Source: Paraburkholderia ferrariae NBRC 106233
GTDB taxonomy: Bacteria > Pseudomonadota > Gammaproteobacteria > Burkholderiales > Burkholderiaceae
NCBI RefSeq assembly: GCF_000685035.1
Contig: NZ_BAYB01000024.1
Span: 62,001 to 126,000, forward strand
DNA length: 64,000 nucleotides
Direction of reading: 5' to 3'
The notes under the pieces are model-generated. The model saw nothing but the letters and a program-made list of their open reading frames with translations, searched no databases and had not been told where the DNA came from. Shown piece by piece: positions 35,331-43,795 of the stretch (the first letter of the stretch is position 1; the number at the start of each line of letters is the position of its first letter). The position numbers and the translations under genes were made by a program.

Positions 35331-35612
35331 TTACAGCACGATCTTCACCATCGGATGCCCGGTGAGCGCGCGATAGATGTCGTCGAGATGCGCCTGGCTC
35401 TCGGCGCGCACGCTCACGGTGAGGCCCGTGTAGTTGCCGCCGCTCGAAGGACGCGTTTCGATGGCGCGCTCGTCGAAGGCGCCGTCGAACGTGCGGATCA
35501 CCGCGACGATGGTCTGCGTGAATTCCGGGTGGGTCTTGCCCATCACCTTGATCGGGAAATCGCACGGAAACTCGATCAGCGATTCCTTCGCGGTGTTTAG
35601 CGTTTCGCTCAT
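35331..35612 (-). CDS. YbeD/DUF493 family protein
   Basis: Small ferredoxin-like-fold protein of 93 residues related to E. coli YbeD, which lies between dacA and lipB there. Motifs are I-E-F-P-C-D-F-P-I-K-V-M-G near residue 13 and the final H-P-M-V-K-I-V-L. An ACT-like regulatory role has been suggested for the family but is not proven. It overlaps the aminotransferase stop by four bases (ATGA). Confidence 0.9.
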   Translation of the reverse strand: MSETLNTAKESLIEFPCDFPIKVMGKTHPEFTQTIVAVIRTFDGAFDERAIETRPSSGGNYTGLTVSVRAESQAHLDDIYRALTGHPMVKIVL

Positions 35613-36601
35613 TTTTCTACTCCTTGCAACGATTCGGCCTGCGCCTGTGCAGCTTCGGCCGCCGAGCGCGCCTTCACGCGCTGATAGGCCGCGTAGAGCG
35701 CCGCATACACGGGGCCGGGCTTGCCGCTGCCCACGGCCGCGCCGTCGAGCGACGTGACCGGCAGCACTTCCTTGGTCGCCGAGGTGACGAGAATTTCGTC
35801 GGCGCGGCGCAGCGCGGCTTCGTCGATCTGGCGCGCTTCGAAGCGAATGCCGCACTCGCGCGCGAGTTCCTCGACGAGCCCGTAGCGAATGCCTTCGAGC
35901 AGCAGGTTGCTCTTCGGCGGCGCGTAGAGCGCGCCGTCCTTCACGACCCATACGTTCGACGACGACGCTTCGGTCAGCAGACCGTCGCGCAGCTGGATCG
36001 TCTCGAACACGCCGTGCTCCACGGCGTACTGCGCCATCAGCACGTTGCCGAGCAGCGACGTCGATTTGATGTCGCAGTTCAGCCAGCGGCGATCCTCGGC
36101 GCTCACGCAGGCCACGCCGCTCGCACGCTGCGCGTCGGTGGGCAGGCGCATCGGGTTCGCCATTACGAGCACCGTGGGCCGCACACCGGCGGGAAACGCG
36201 TGGCCGCGCTTCGCCACGCCGCGCGTCACCTGTATGTAGAGGTTCGCGTGTTCGTCGCGCGCGAGCGCACCCGCGGCTTCGTTCGCCTCGATCACCTGGG
36301 CGATCAGCGCGCGCCAGCCCGCCTCGTCGAACGGATTCGCAATCGCAACCTTGTCGAGCGAACGCGCGAGGCGCGCAAGATGCTGCGCGATGCGAAACGG
36401 CACGCGCACCTTCTCGCTCGCGCCCTCGGCGGCGAGCGCATAGACCGGCACCACTTCGTAAATGCCGTCGCCGAAGATGAAGCCGCGATCCAGCACCGGC
36501 ACGCGCGCTTCGGACAGCGGCGTGAGTTCGCCGTTGAGCCAGACGAGCAACTCCGGTGCCGCCGCCGCGCCCGCCTCGGACGAAGGGGCCTGCGCGCTCA
36601 T
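35609..36601 (-). CDS. D-amino-acid transaminase-like PLP enzyme
   Basis: Class IV PLP aminotransferase of 330 residues. Features are V-L-D-R-G-F-I-F-G-D-G-I-Y-E-V near residue 39, the PLP lysine in C-D-I-K-S-T-S-L-L-G near residue 180, and E-A-S-S-S-N-V-W-V near residue 215. The short-chain D-Ala-type signature favours D-alanine or D-glutamate transamination over branched-chain substrates. It overlaps the dacA stop by four bases (ATGA), so D-amino-acid supply and the D,D-carboxypeptidase are co-expressed. The start at 36601 follows the D-A overlap logic; an upstream codon at 36637 lies inside dacA. Confidence 0.88.
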   Translation of the reverse strand: MSAQAPSSEAGAAAAPELLVWLNGELTPLSEARVPVLDRGFIFGDGIYEVVPVYALAAEGASEKVRVPFRIAQHLARLARSLDKVAIANPFDEAGWRALIAQVIEANEAAGALARDEHANLYIQVTRGVAKRGHAFPAGVRPTVLVMANPMRLPTDAQRASGVACVSAEDRRWLNCDIKSTSLLGNVLMAQYAVEHGVFETIQLRDGLLTEASSSNVWVVKDGALYAPPKSNLLLEGIRYGLVEELARECGIRFEARQIDEAALRRADEILVTSATKEVLPVTSLDGAAVGSGKPGPVYAALYAAYQRVKARSAAEAAQAQAESLQGVEK

Positions 36602-37818
36602 TTCTTCTTGTTGAACATGAGCATCAGCGAATCCCACACGCGGCCCACGATGCCGGCCTGCGGCACCGTTTGCAGCGCGACGATCGGGAACTGCGCGAGC
36701 ACCTTGCCGTCCGCGCCCACGAACTTCGCCGAGCCGACCTGCTGACCGTCGGCGAGCGGCGCGATGAGCGGGTTCGTGAGTTCGACCTGCGGCTTCGCCT
36801 TGTCGGCAGCACCCTTGGGCAGCGTCACGTACTGGTCCTTCTTCACGCCGACCTTCACCGTATCGTCGGCGCCCTTGTAGACGCGCGGCGTCGCCACCAC
36901 CTGGCCCGCCTGGTAGATGCGCGTGGTGTCGTAGGCGCTATAGCCGTAGTTCAGCATCTTCATGCTGTCCTGCACGCGGTCGTGTTCCTTCTGCTCGCCC
37001 ATCACCACCGAGACGAGACGGCGCTCGCCGCCGCCCGCGATCGGGCGCCGCGCCGAAGCGATCAGGCAGTAGCCGGCCGCCTCGGTGTGGCCGGTCTTCA
37101 GGCCGTCGACGGTCGGGTCGATCCACAGCAGGCGGTTGCGGTTCGGCTGCTTGATGTTGTTGTACTTGAATTCCTTGACCGAGAAGATGCTGTAGTACTC
37201 GGGATAGTCGCGGATCAGGTGGGTCGAGAGCGTCGCGAGGTCGGCCGCCGTCGTGTAGTGATTCGGGTCGGGCATGCCGTTCACGTCGGCGAAGTGCGTG
37301 TGCGTCATGCCGAGCTTCTGCGCTTCGGCGTTCATCATGTTGACGAAGTTCGCCTCGCTGCCGCCCACGAGTTCGGCGAGCGCGATGGCCGCGTCGTTAC
37401 CCGACTGGATGATCATGCCGTACACGAGGTCGTGCACGGACACCGGCTTGTTCGCCTCGATGAACATGCGCGATTCGTCGTTCTTCACGCGGCGCACGGC
37501 GTCGCTCGGCGTGACGATCTGATCCATCGAAATTTTCTTCGTCTGCAGCGCCTCGAACACGAGGTAGGCCGTCATCAGCTTCGTGAGCGAAGCCGGCTCG
37601 ACGCGCTCGTCGGCATTGCCCGAAGCGAGCACCTGGTTGGCCGTCGCATCGACGAGCACCCACGAACGCGCGTTCACCGCGGGCGGCGGCACCTGCGCGA
37701 AGGCGCTGGCCGACGCGAGCAGCGTGGCCGGCAGCAGAGCGCCGAGCGTGACTTTGCGAACGAGTGCAGGGGAAACGAAAGCGGAGGAAGACTGAAGGCC
37801 GGAGGAGAGAAAACGCAT
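36598..37818 (-). CDS. dacA: D-alanyl-D-alanine carboxypeptidase (PBP5/6 class)
   Basis: Periplasmic penicillin-binding protein of 406 residues that trims the terminal D-Ala of peptidoglycan stems. Signal peptide about 1-41 (ending A-F-A-Q), active-site S77-L-T-K80, second motif S-G-N near residue 140 and K-T-G near residue 242. The C-terminal third is the beta-rich PBP5 domain, ending in an amphipathic helix with F-N-K-K-K that docks to the membrane. It is first of dacA-aminotransferase-ybeD with two four-base overlaps. Confidence 0.95.
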   Translation of the reverse strand: MRFLSSGLQSSSAFVSPALVRKVTLGALLPATLLASASAFAQVPPPAVNARSWVLVDATANQVLASGNADERVEPASLTKLMTAYLVFEALQTKKISMDQIVTPSDAVRRVKNDESRMFIEANKPVSVHDLVYGMIIQSGNDAAIALAELVGGSEANFVNMMNAEAQKLGMTHTHFADVNGMPDPNHYTTAADLATLSTHLIRDYPEYYSIFSVKEFKYNNIKQPNRNRLLWIDPTVDGLKTGHTEAAGYCLIASARRPIAGGGERRLVSVVMGEQKEHDRVQDSMKMLNYGYSAYDTTRIYQAGQVVATPRVYKGADDTVKVGVKKDQYVTLPKGAADKAKPQVELTNPLIAPLADGQQVGSAKFVGADGKVLAQFPIVALQTVPQAGIVGRVWDSLMLMFNKKK

Positions 37819-38254
37819 AGGTTCGAGTCGGGCAGAGTGAACGTTGCGCGCCATGCGGCGCACGGTCTGAGAGAGCCGGTGAGGACGCGTGAGCGCGCGG
37901 GTTCGCCGAAGTCCGGCGCGAAGGTGCGCGCGAAATCCGGCATGAGCTGCGGCGCAGGCGGCGAGCGTTGGACCGGCGGCGCAGCGACAGGTTCGCGCGC
38001 GGCGCCATGGGCGCACCGGCCGGTCAAACGGCGCCTCGCGCCGCGAACCGCGGGCTGCGGCGTCCACAAAAAGAACGGCCATTATACGCGCCGCGTTGCG
38101 GCGTTTTTTCGCTAACGCCGCTTTTATGCGGACCTGTCGCGCATTTTTCGCAGGCAGGCCCGCGGCGCCGCGAGAGGCCGCCGCAGGCTGTGGCGCGGAT
38201 AAAACGGGGGATGAACGGGAAACGACGGGGGACGCTGGGGGCGATCAGCCGCGC
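37819..38254. other. Gap between the alpha/beta hydrolase and dacA
   Basis: No gene. The frame stays open upstream of dacA but shows no conserved character. It carries a TATAAT for dacA at 38081-38086; the remaining sequence is GC-rich without structure I can name. Confidence 0.55.
38081..38086 (-). promoter_or_regulatory. Candidate -10 element for dacA
   Basis: A perfect TATAAT on the minus strand, about 260 bases upstream of dacA. The long leader and the absence of a -35 keep this tentative. Confidence 0.3.
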
Positions 38255-38887
38255 TCAACGCCAGGCATCGACGATGATGCGCTTGAGGATATGCAGCTTG
38301 CGGTGCAGGAAGTGTTCCGCCCCCGGAATCACGACCACCGGCAGTTCCTGCGGCCGCGCCCACTCGTACACCGAGAGGATGGGCACCGTATCGTCGAGTT
38401 CGCCGTGCACGACGAGCGTGTTTTCGGGCACCGGCGCGACCTCCCAGCGGCTCGCGGCCGTGCCGACGAACACCATGCGCTCGATGGCGCCGCCCGCTTC
38501 GGCATAACGCTTCGCGACGTGCGAGAGCACGAAGGTGCCGAACGAGAAGCCCGCGAGCACGAGCGGCAGATCGGCCTGGCCCGGCTGGGCGCGCATGTAG
38601 GCGAGCAGTTCGAGCAAATCGTCCTGTTCGCCGATGCCGTTGTCGTGCGTGCCGGCCGTTTCGCTCACGCCGCGAAAGTTCGAGCGGTAGGTGGTGTAGC
38701 CAAGCTGGACGAGCGTGCGCGCGAGGGTCTGCGCGACCTTGTTGTCCATCGTCCCGCCGAAGAGCGGATGCGGATGCGCCACGAGCGCGATGCCGCGCAC
38801 GGGCGTGCCCGCGTCGGGCGCGTCGAGCGCGCACTCGATCTGGCCAACGGGGCCGTCGATGTGGAATTTCTGGGTCTGGGCGTTCAT
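38255..38887 (-). CDS. Alpha/beta hydrolase
   Basis: Serine hydrolase-fold protein of 210 residues. It starts with the small-hydrolase signature A-H-P-H-P-L-F-G-G-T-M-D-N-K-V near residue 37; the nucleophile elbow is G-F-S-F-G near residue 115, an acid is in G-E-L-D-D-T-V-P near residue 165 and the histidine in P-G-A-E-H-F near residue 190. Related proteins are annotated only as hydrolases or esterases. It is the last gene of a minus-strand run after the ferredoxin gene. Confidence 0.88.
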   Translation of the reverse strand: MNAQTQKFHIDGPVGQIECALDAPDAGTPVRGIALVAHPHPLFGGTMDNKVAQTLARTLVQLGYTTYRSNFRGVSETAGTHDNGIGEQDDLLELLAYMRAQPGQADLPLVLAGFSFGTFVLSHVAKRYAEAGGAIERMVFVGTAASRWEVAPVPENTLVVHGELDDTVPILSVYEWARPQELPVVVIPGAEHFLHRKLHILKRIIVDAWR

Positions 38888-38962
38888 CGCGCGGCAGTCC
38901 TTATCGGTCGATCAGAGGTCGATCAGCAGTCAATCAGCGGTCGGTGAGGGGGCAATGACAAG

Positions 38963-39283
38963 TCAAATCTTCAGACGTTCGACCACCTGGCCGTTCTGCA
39001 GATGCGAGACGACGATTTCGTCGATGTCGGCTTCGTCGACATAGGTGTACCAGGTGCCCTCCGGATACACGACGACGGTCGGGCCTTCCTCGCAGCGGTC
39101 GAGGCAGCCCGCCTTGTTGATGCGCACCTGGCCCGGGCCCGCAAGGCCCAGTTGCTTCACGCGCTTCTTCGCATACTCCTGCATGGCCTGGGCGTTGCAG
39201 TTCGCGCAGCTCGGGCGTTCGGCGCCGGGTTCGCGCTGGTTCAGGCAGAAGAAGACGTGGTACTTGTAGAACGAGTCGGTCAT
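38963..39283 (-). CDS. Thioredoxin-like [2Fe-2S] ferredoxin
   Basis: A 106-residue protein resembling the 2Fe-2S thioredoxin-like ferredoxins. Cluster ligands are C13 or C26-C29 in the N half (F-F-C-L-N and C-A-N-C) and C-L-D-R-C near residue 63. The electron donor or acceptor is unknown. The start at 39283 gives the usual Y-K-Y-H-V-F-F-C start; longer frame upstream adds non-conserved residues. It is 75 bases upstream of the hydrolase. Confidence 0.85.
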   Translation of the reverse strand: MTDSFYKYHVFFCLNQREPGAERPSCANCNAQAMQEYAKKRVKQLGLAGPGQVRINKAGCLDRCEEGPTVVVYPEGTWYTYVDEADIDEIVVSHLQNGQVVERLKI

Positions 39284-39494
39284 GGCGTGGGGTACCTGTG
39301 CAGATCGCGCGCCGGGTGCCGCCGGGGCGCCGCGCGCGGTTCGATGCGTTTGCGGTTCGCGCCATGCGTCTGCCACGCGAGGGGACAGACGCGCAGCGCG
39401 TCGTAGGGACCGGTCGATTATAGCGAGCGCCGCGCGAATGCTCCCGCCCCCACTCGCGCCGGCCGGCCCCTCGCGCGCCCGGCCTTCGCCGCCA

Positions 39495-40835
39495 TCAGCG
39501 CGCCCGCCGCGCGAGCCAAGCGCGTTCCAGCGAAAACGCGCTCCAGATAAGCGCGGCCCACGGCCAGCTCCAGGCCAGCCAGCGCGCGAGCCCGTTGAAG
39601 TGCAGATAGCGCCCCTGGCGCCAGTCCGCGAGCAGCACGTCGAAGTAGGGATTCACGGGCAGCAGGTTCACCAGCACGAGCGACACCGCGATCGCTGCCG
39701 TGGCCGCCGCTGCGCGCGCGGGGCGCGGCAGACGCAGTGCGGCGAGCGCCGCGAGCGTGCCGCACGCGATGCCCGCGACGGCGGCTGGCGTCGCCCAGTC
39801 GAACACGAGGCCGCTTTGCGACTGCAGGAAGGTGGCGCCGAGCTTGATGCCCAGCGTCGCCGCAATCAGTGCGAGCAGGAGGCGCACGCGCGGGGCGCGC
39901 TCGCGCATGGGCAGCGAGGCGAACGCCGCCGCACCGAACAGGTTGAGCGCCGTGACGAGCGTTTCGGAGACGCCATCGGAGAAAGCGCCCGCCAGCGCGC
40001 CCGGCCACGCGCGCACGTGCCAGGCGAGAGGCAGCCAGGCGAGCATGGCGTCCTGCATCGAGGTGTCGAAACGCTGCCAGAGTTCGGCCGGCCAGTCGCC
40101 CAGGCCGAACAGGCGCGGCTGCGGGAACATCGTCGCGAATGGCCAGAGGCCGGCCAGCACGAAGAGCGCGGCCGCGTCGCGCTCGAACCAGCGAAAGCGC
40201 AGGCGCCTCACCCAGCCGCGTTCGAGCAGCGGACCGGTCGCGGGGGCGGCGAGGAGTGCGCCCAGCAACGCGCCGAGCGCGTTCGTGGCGAGGTCGAGAT
40301 TGGAGGCGACGCGGGTGGGCAGCCACGTTTGTACGGCCTCCATCAGCGCGGAGAGCAGCGTGCCCGCGGCGAATGCGAGCGCGATGGCCCGCGCGCCGCG
40401 CCAGCGCGGCCAGGCGGCGAGCACGGCCAGCGCGCCGAAGGGCATGTAGCCCAGCACGTTGGTAACGACGTCGAAGACGGTCCAGTAGTGGGGAAGCGGG
40501 TCGGCGAGATAATCGAAAGGGCCGAGGCCGAGCGAGCGCCAGCCGCTGAACGGATACCACGAGGCATAGACGATCAGCGCGCCATAGAGGAGGAGCGCCT
40601 CGCGCGCGAGCGTCGAAGGCCGGCCGCGCCAGCCGTTGGAAGCGCCGTCGCCATCGCCGCCGCTTCCGCGCTTGCCGCCGTTATCCCCGTCGTGGCCTCC
40701 GCCTCCTCGATCGCGGCTGCCCGATGGGTCCGGGGCGCCGGAATCGCCAGAATCGCGGGGGCCGCCGCCCGGCGTTGCGCGGCGGACGCCCTCGTCTCGC
40801 GGCGCCCGGCGCTTCACGCGCCCTTTCCTCACCAT
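39495..40835 (-). CDS. VanZ-like membrane protein
   Basis: Polytopic protein of 446 residues with about ten predicted helices. The VanZ-like core lies at about residues 80-195, with Y-A-S-W-Y-P-F near residue 90, D-V-V-T-N-V-L-G-Y-M-P-F-G near residue 122 and the conserved acidic S-A-L-M-E-A-V-Q-T-W-L near residue 160. VanZ relatives have unclear roles (teicoplanin resistance in enterococci). The first 75 residues are Gly/Asp/Arg-rich and unlikely to be structured, so the true start could be further downstream. It follows the lipoprotein gene of the Mla operon. Confidence 0.8.
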   Translation of the reverse strand: MVRKGRVKRRAPRDEGVRRATPGGGPRDSGDSGAPDPSGSRDRGGGGHDGDNGGKRGSGGDGDGASNGWRGRPSTLAREALLLYGALIVYASWYPFSGWRSLGLGPFDYLADPLPHYWTVFDVVTNVLGYMPFGALAVLAAWPRWRGARAIALAFAAGTLLSALMEAVQTWLPTRVASNLDLATNALGALLGALLAAPATGPLLERGWVRRLRFRWFERDAAALFVLAGLWPFATMFPQPRLFGLGDWPAELWQRFDTSMQDAMLAWLPLAWHVRAWPGALAGAFSDGVSETLVTALNLFGAAAFASLPMRERAPRVRLLLALIAATLGIKLGATFLQSQSGLVFDWATPAAVAGIACGTLAALAALRLPRPARAAAATAAIAVSLVLVNLLPVNPYFDVLLADWRQGRYLHFNGLARWLAWSWPWAALIWSAFSLERAWLARRAR

Positions 40836-40911
40836 GGTGCTGCCCCGCCGCCGCCCGCGTCCTCGCGCTCGACGCCCGCTGTCGAACGTGGCCCGAGTCC
40901 GGACGCTGCGG

Positions 40912-41544
40912 TCAGGGCGTGCCCGCCAGTTGCTGCGATGAGAGCCACGTGCTCACCTGGCTCACGAAGTCGTCGCTGGCCGCGGCGAGCGCATGCACGC
41001 CGCCTGCCGCATCGGGCGTGCCGGCCGGCGCGCGCGCGACGAACTCGCGTTGCGCGATCACCTTGCCGCCGCGCATCAGCGTCGCGCGCGCGGTAAGCAC
41101 GCCCGAGCTCCGGTTCGGGTTGTCGAACACCTGTTCGAACTGGTCGAGCTCGACCTTAAGCATCGGCGCCTGCACGGCGTCGGCGCCCGAGAGCACCGTC
41201 GCGCGCGCGCCGAGCATGTTGCGCAGGCGCAGGGTGAGCAGGCGCGCCGGCGACATCGTCCAGCGGCTGTCCGCGTAGCGCGCCGTGCGCTGCGAATCGG
41301 CGCTCAGGCGGTAGAGAATGCCGTCGTTGTCGAGCGGCGGCGGCGCGCTCACGTCGAGCACCTTGAGCGGCGGCAGCGGGCCCGCCGCGCTCGCCTGCGC
41401 CGGCGGCCCCAGGTCGTAGCGGATGTCGGAGAGCGCCGCGGAGTTGCCCGCGCACGCCACGAGGAGCGTGGCGGCAGCGCACGCCGCGAGCACTGCCAGC
41501 GCCTTGGAGACGGCGCGGCCGAGGTGGGAAGTCGAGCGTGACAT
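40912..41544 (-). CDS. ABC-type transport auxiliary lipoprotein (PqiC-like)
   Basis: Outer-membrane-type lipoprotein of 210 residues. The lipobox V-A-C ends a signal of about 30 residues, and the mature part begins N-S-A-A-L-S-D-I-R-Y-D-L-G-P. It matches the ABC-transport auxiliary family that accompanies MCE (MlaD) systems, in which it is thought to complete the bridge to the outer membrane. It is the last gene of the mlaEFD cluster and starts about 175 bases after mlaD. Confidence 0.85.
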   Translation of the reverse strand: MSRSTSHLGRAVSKALAVLAACAAATLLVACAGNSAALSDIRYDLGPPAQASAAGPLPPLKVLDVSAPPPLDNDGILYRLSADSQRTARYADSRWTMSPARLLTLRLRNMLGARATVLSGADAVQAPMLKVELDQFEQVFDNPNRSSGVLTARATLMRGGKVIAQREFVARAPAGTPDAAGGVHALAAASDDFVSQVSTWLSSQQLAGTP

Positions 41545-41689
41545 TGCAGTTCCTTCTGGGTCGTGCGGCGCCGTGGCGGCGCCGCGCTTCATGCGTCGAA
41601 CGTATTGCGGATGGGCCCGGTGCCGCACGCTTCGCGGCGCGGCCCATGCGTGCTGCACCTGATTGGGCATCCTCCTGACCACCCCGCCG

Positions 41690-41723
41690 GCCACCTTACT
41701 TGCCACCTTACTTGCCACCTTAG
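41690..41723. repeat. 12-bp tandem repeat at the mlaD stop
   Basis: Two full copies of GCCACCTTACTT (41690-41701, 41702-41713) and a third partial copy (41714-41723). On the minus strand each unit reads AAGTAAGGTGGC, so the mlaD stop (41720-41722) is the first of a series of in-frame TAA codons 12 bases apart. Confidence 0.85.
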
Positions 41724-42694
41724 TGGCCAGCCGAGCCGCCGCCCGCGGCGGGCCACACGAAGCCGGGCTCGCCCGGCCCCGGTGCGAGCCGCGGCGCGCC
41801 GCCGAACAGCACGCTGCTCGGGCTCACGCTGAAGGTGCCTGCTGCGCGGTCCACCGAGCGCACGGCCGAGCGCACGTCCTCGGTCAGCGAATCGACGCGC
41901 GGCAGCGTGTCGTAACCAAGCCGCGCCGAAAGATCCTGGATCGACGCATCCATCGAGGTGAGCGCCGCACCCGCCTGCGCCGCCGCCGTGCCGGCCTTGT
42001 TGAGGTTGGTCTGGAACGGGCCGTCGGGGCGGTTCACGTTCTGGATCAACTGGTTCGTCGATTGCAGCGTGCGCTGCAGGTCGGTCACGGCGCCGGGCAG
42101 GCGGCTCGTGGTCGGCTCCAGTTGCTTCGCGAGCGTGTTCGCGCTGTCCGCGGCCTGTTGCAGGCTCGTGACGGCGGCCATCAACTGCTTGCGGTTGTCG
42201 TTGGAGAGCAGGTCGTCGATGTCGCCGGCGATGTTGTCGAGCTTGCGCAGCAGCGCGTCGCCGCGCCGCTGAAGCTGGTCGAGCAGCCCCGGGCGCAGCG
42301 GCAGTTCGGCCACGTGCGCCTCCGAGGAATGCAGCGGCGAGAGGTCCTGGCCGTTGTCGTCGAGCTGCACGAAGGCGATCCCCGTCACGCCCTGCAGCGC
42401 GAGCGTGCCGAAGGTGGAGCGCGTCATGGGCGCCTTCTGGTCCACGAGAATGCGGATGCGGATCTCGCCCGGCTGGTTCGGGTCGAAGCGGATGGTCTCC
42501 ACCTTGCCGACGTCGATACCGCGATAGCGCACGGCCGCGTCCGGATAGAGGCCCGTCACGCTGGTGCGCGAGATCAGGTCGTAGGGCACGTGCACGGCAT
42601 GGTCGGCGCTGAAGAAGAGCACCACCAGCGCGATCACGACCAGCAGGCCGATCGTGAAGAGGCCGGCCCAGAACGCATGCGGTTTGTTTTCCAT
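41720..42694 (-). CDS. mlaD: MlaD family MCE-domain protein
   Basis: Lipid-binding MCE protein of 324 residues with one N-terminal membrane anchor (about 8-28) and a periplasmic MCE domain (about 37-115, with R-Y-R-G-I-D-V-G-K-V). The rest is a long helical tail that in related proteins forms a tunnel. Mla transporters carry phospholipids between membranes, and MlaD forms the hexameric ring. It lies after mlaF, and a 12-bp tandem repeat occupies the gap. Confidence 0.9.
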   Translation of the reverse strand: MENKPHAFWAGLFTIGLLVVIALVVLFFSADHAVHVPYDLISRTSVTGLYPDAAVRYRGIDVGKVETIRFDPNQPGEIRIRILVDQKAPMTRSTFGTLALQGVTGIAFVQLDDNGQDLSPLHSSEAHVAELPLRPGLLDQLQRRGDALLRKLDNIAGDIDDLLSNDNRKQLMAAVTSLQQAADSANTLAKQLEPTTSRLPGAVTDLQRTLQSTNQLIQNVNRPDGPFQTNLNKAGTAAAQAGAALTSMDASIQDLSARLGYDTLPRVDSLTEDVRSAVRSVDRAAGTFSVSPSSVLFGGAPRLAPGPGEPGFVWPAAGGGSAGH

Positions 42695-42768
42695 CGTCAG
42701 ATTCCCTCGTTGGCGGCTAGCTTCGCCGCTGGCACCACTGTGCGCGCATCGGTTTCCGGCCCGGTGTC

Positions 42769-42852
42769 CGGCTCGATTCCCGGCTCGATTCCCGGCTCGA
42801 TTCCCGGCTCGATTCCCGGCTCGATTCCCGGCTCAGTTCCCGGCTCAGTTCC
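42769..42852. repeat. Seven-copy 12-bp tandem repeat after mlaF
   Basis: Five exact copies of CGGCTCGATTCC (42769-42828) followed by two CGGCTCAGTTCC (42829-42852). The mlaF stop codon lies inside the last copy (minus strand TGA at 42845-42847), and the next copy repeats it. A candidate variable-number tandem repeat. Confidence 0.92.
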
Positions 42853-43795
42853 CCGACGTGCCGAACGCCGGCGCGAGCGCCGCCGGCGGCAGCTTCGCGC
42901 GCCGCTCGGGCGGCAGCGCCTGCAGCGCGCGCCGCCCTCGCATACCCAGAAAATATTCGCGGATGAACGGATCGTCCACGCCCGCCACTTCCTCCACCGG
43001 CGCCGCCACCAGCACGCGGCGCTCCGCCAGCACGGCCACGCGCGTGGAGAGCGCGACCATCGCGTCGAGATCGTGCGTCACGAGCACCACGGTGAGCCCG
43101 AGCGCGCGGTGCAGCGTGCTGATGAGTTCCACCACTTCGTCCGACGAACGCGGATCGAGCCCCGCCGTCGGTTCGTCGAGAAAGAGCAGCTCGGGCTCCA
43201 GCACGATCGCGCGCGCGAGCCCGACGCGCTTGACCATGCCGCCCGAAAGCGCCGCCGGCATCTTCGATGCGTGCTTGCACGGCAGCCCCACCATCTCGAG
43301 CTTGAGCATCACGATGTCGCGCAGCAGATCCGCGGGCATCTTGCCCAGCTCGCGCACGGGCTGCGCGATGTTGTCGAACACCGTGAGCGAAGAAAAGAGC
43401 GCGCCGTGCTGGAACAGCATGCCGGTGCGCGTGCGCATCAGACGCGCGGCTTCGGAGTCGATCTTCGTGAGGTCCTCGCCGAACAGCTTGATGGTGCCCG
43501 ACGTCGGCCGCTCGAGCCCGAGAATCTGCCGCACGAGCGTGGTCTTGCCGGAGCCCGACCCGCCCACGATCGTCACGATCTCGCCGCGCCGGATGTCGAG
43601 GTCCAGATGCTGGTGCACGATATTGCGGCCGTAGCGCTTCGTGAGGTTGCGCACCTCCACCACGGGCTCGCCGATCTGCGGCAGCGGCAGGTCGCGCACG
43701 GCTTCCTTGAGCGGCGTGCTGCGGGTGCCCGTCGTGCTGGTCGCGGCGATCCGGCCCGCCGTGCCCGTGGTGCCTGTCGTGCCCGCCGTGCTCAT
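42845..43795 (-). CDS. mlaF: Mla-type ABC transporter ATP-binding protein
   Basis: ABC ATPase of 316 residues powering a lipid transporter. Walker A G-G-S-G-S-G-K-T-T, signature L-S-G-G-M-V-K-R, Walker B L-L-F-L-D-E-P-T-A-G-L-D. The first 40 residues are Thr/Gly-rich and unlike the fold. The start overlaps the mlaE stop (ATGA). The stop codon lies within a 12-bp tandem repeat. Confidence 0.92.
   Translation of the reverse strand: MSTAGTTGTTGTAGRIAATSTTGTRSTPLKEAVRDLPLPQIGEPVVEVRNLTKRYGRNIVHQHLDLDIRRGEIVTIVGGSGSGKTTLVRQILGLERPTSGTIKLFGEDLTKIDSEAARLMRTRTGMLFQHGALFSSLTVFDNIAQPVRELGKMPADLLRDIVMLKLEMVGLPCKHASKMPAALSGGMVKRVGLARAIVLEPELLFLDEPTAGLDPRSSDEVVELISTLHRALGLTVVLVTHDLDAMVALSTRVAVLAERRVLVAAPVEEVAGVDDPFIREYFLGMRGRRALQALPPERRAKLPPAALAPAFGTSGN

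Noticed and set aside
38089..38109. A 6-bp hairpin followed by six T on the plus strand
   Set aside because: No plus-strand gene precedes it within several kilobases, so it is not a real terminator for a known transcript; probably chance beside the dacA -10.
42769..42852. CRISPR-like array
   Set aside because: Units are 12 bases with no spacers and no cas gene; it is a simple tandem repeat.
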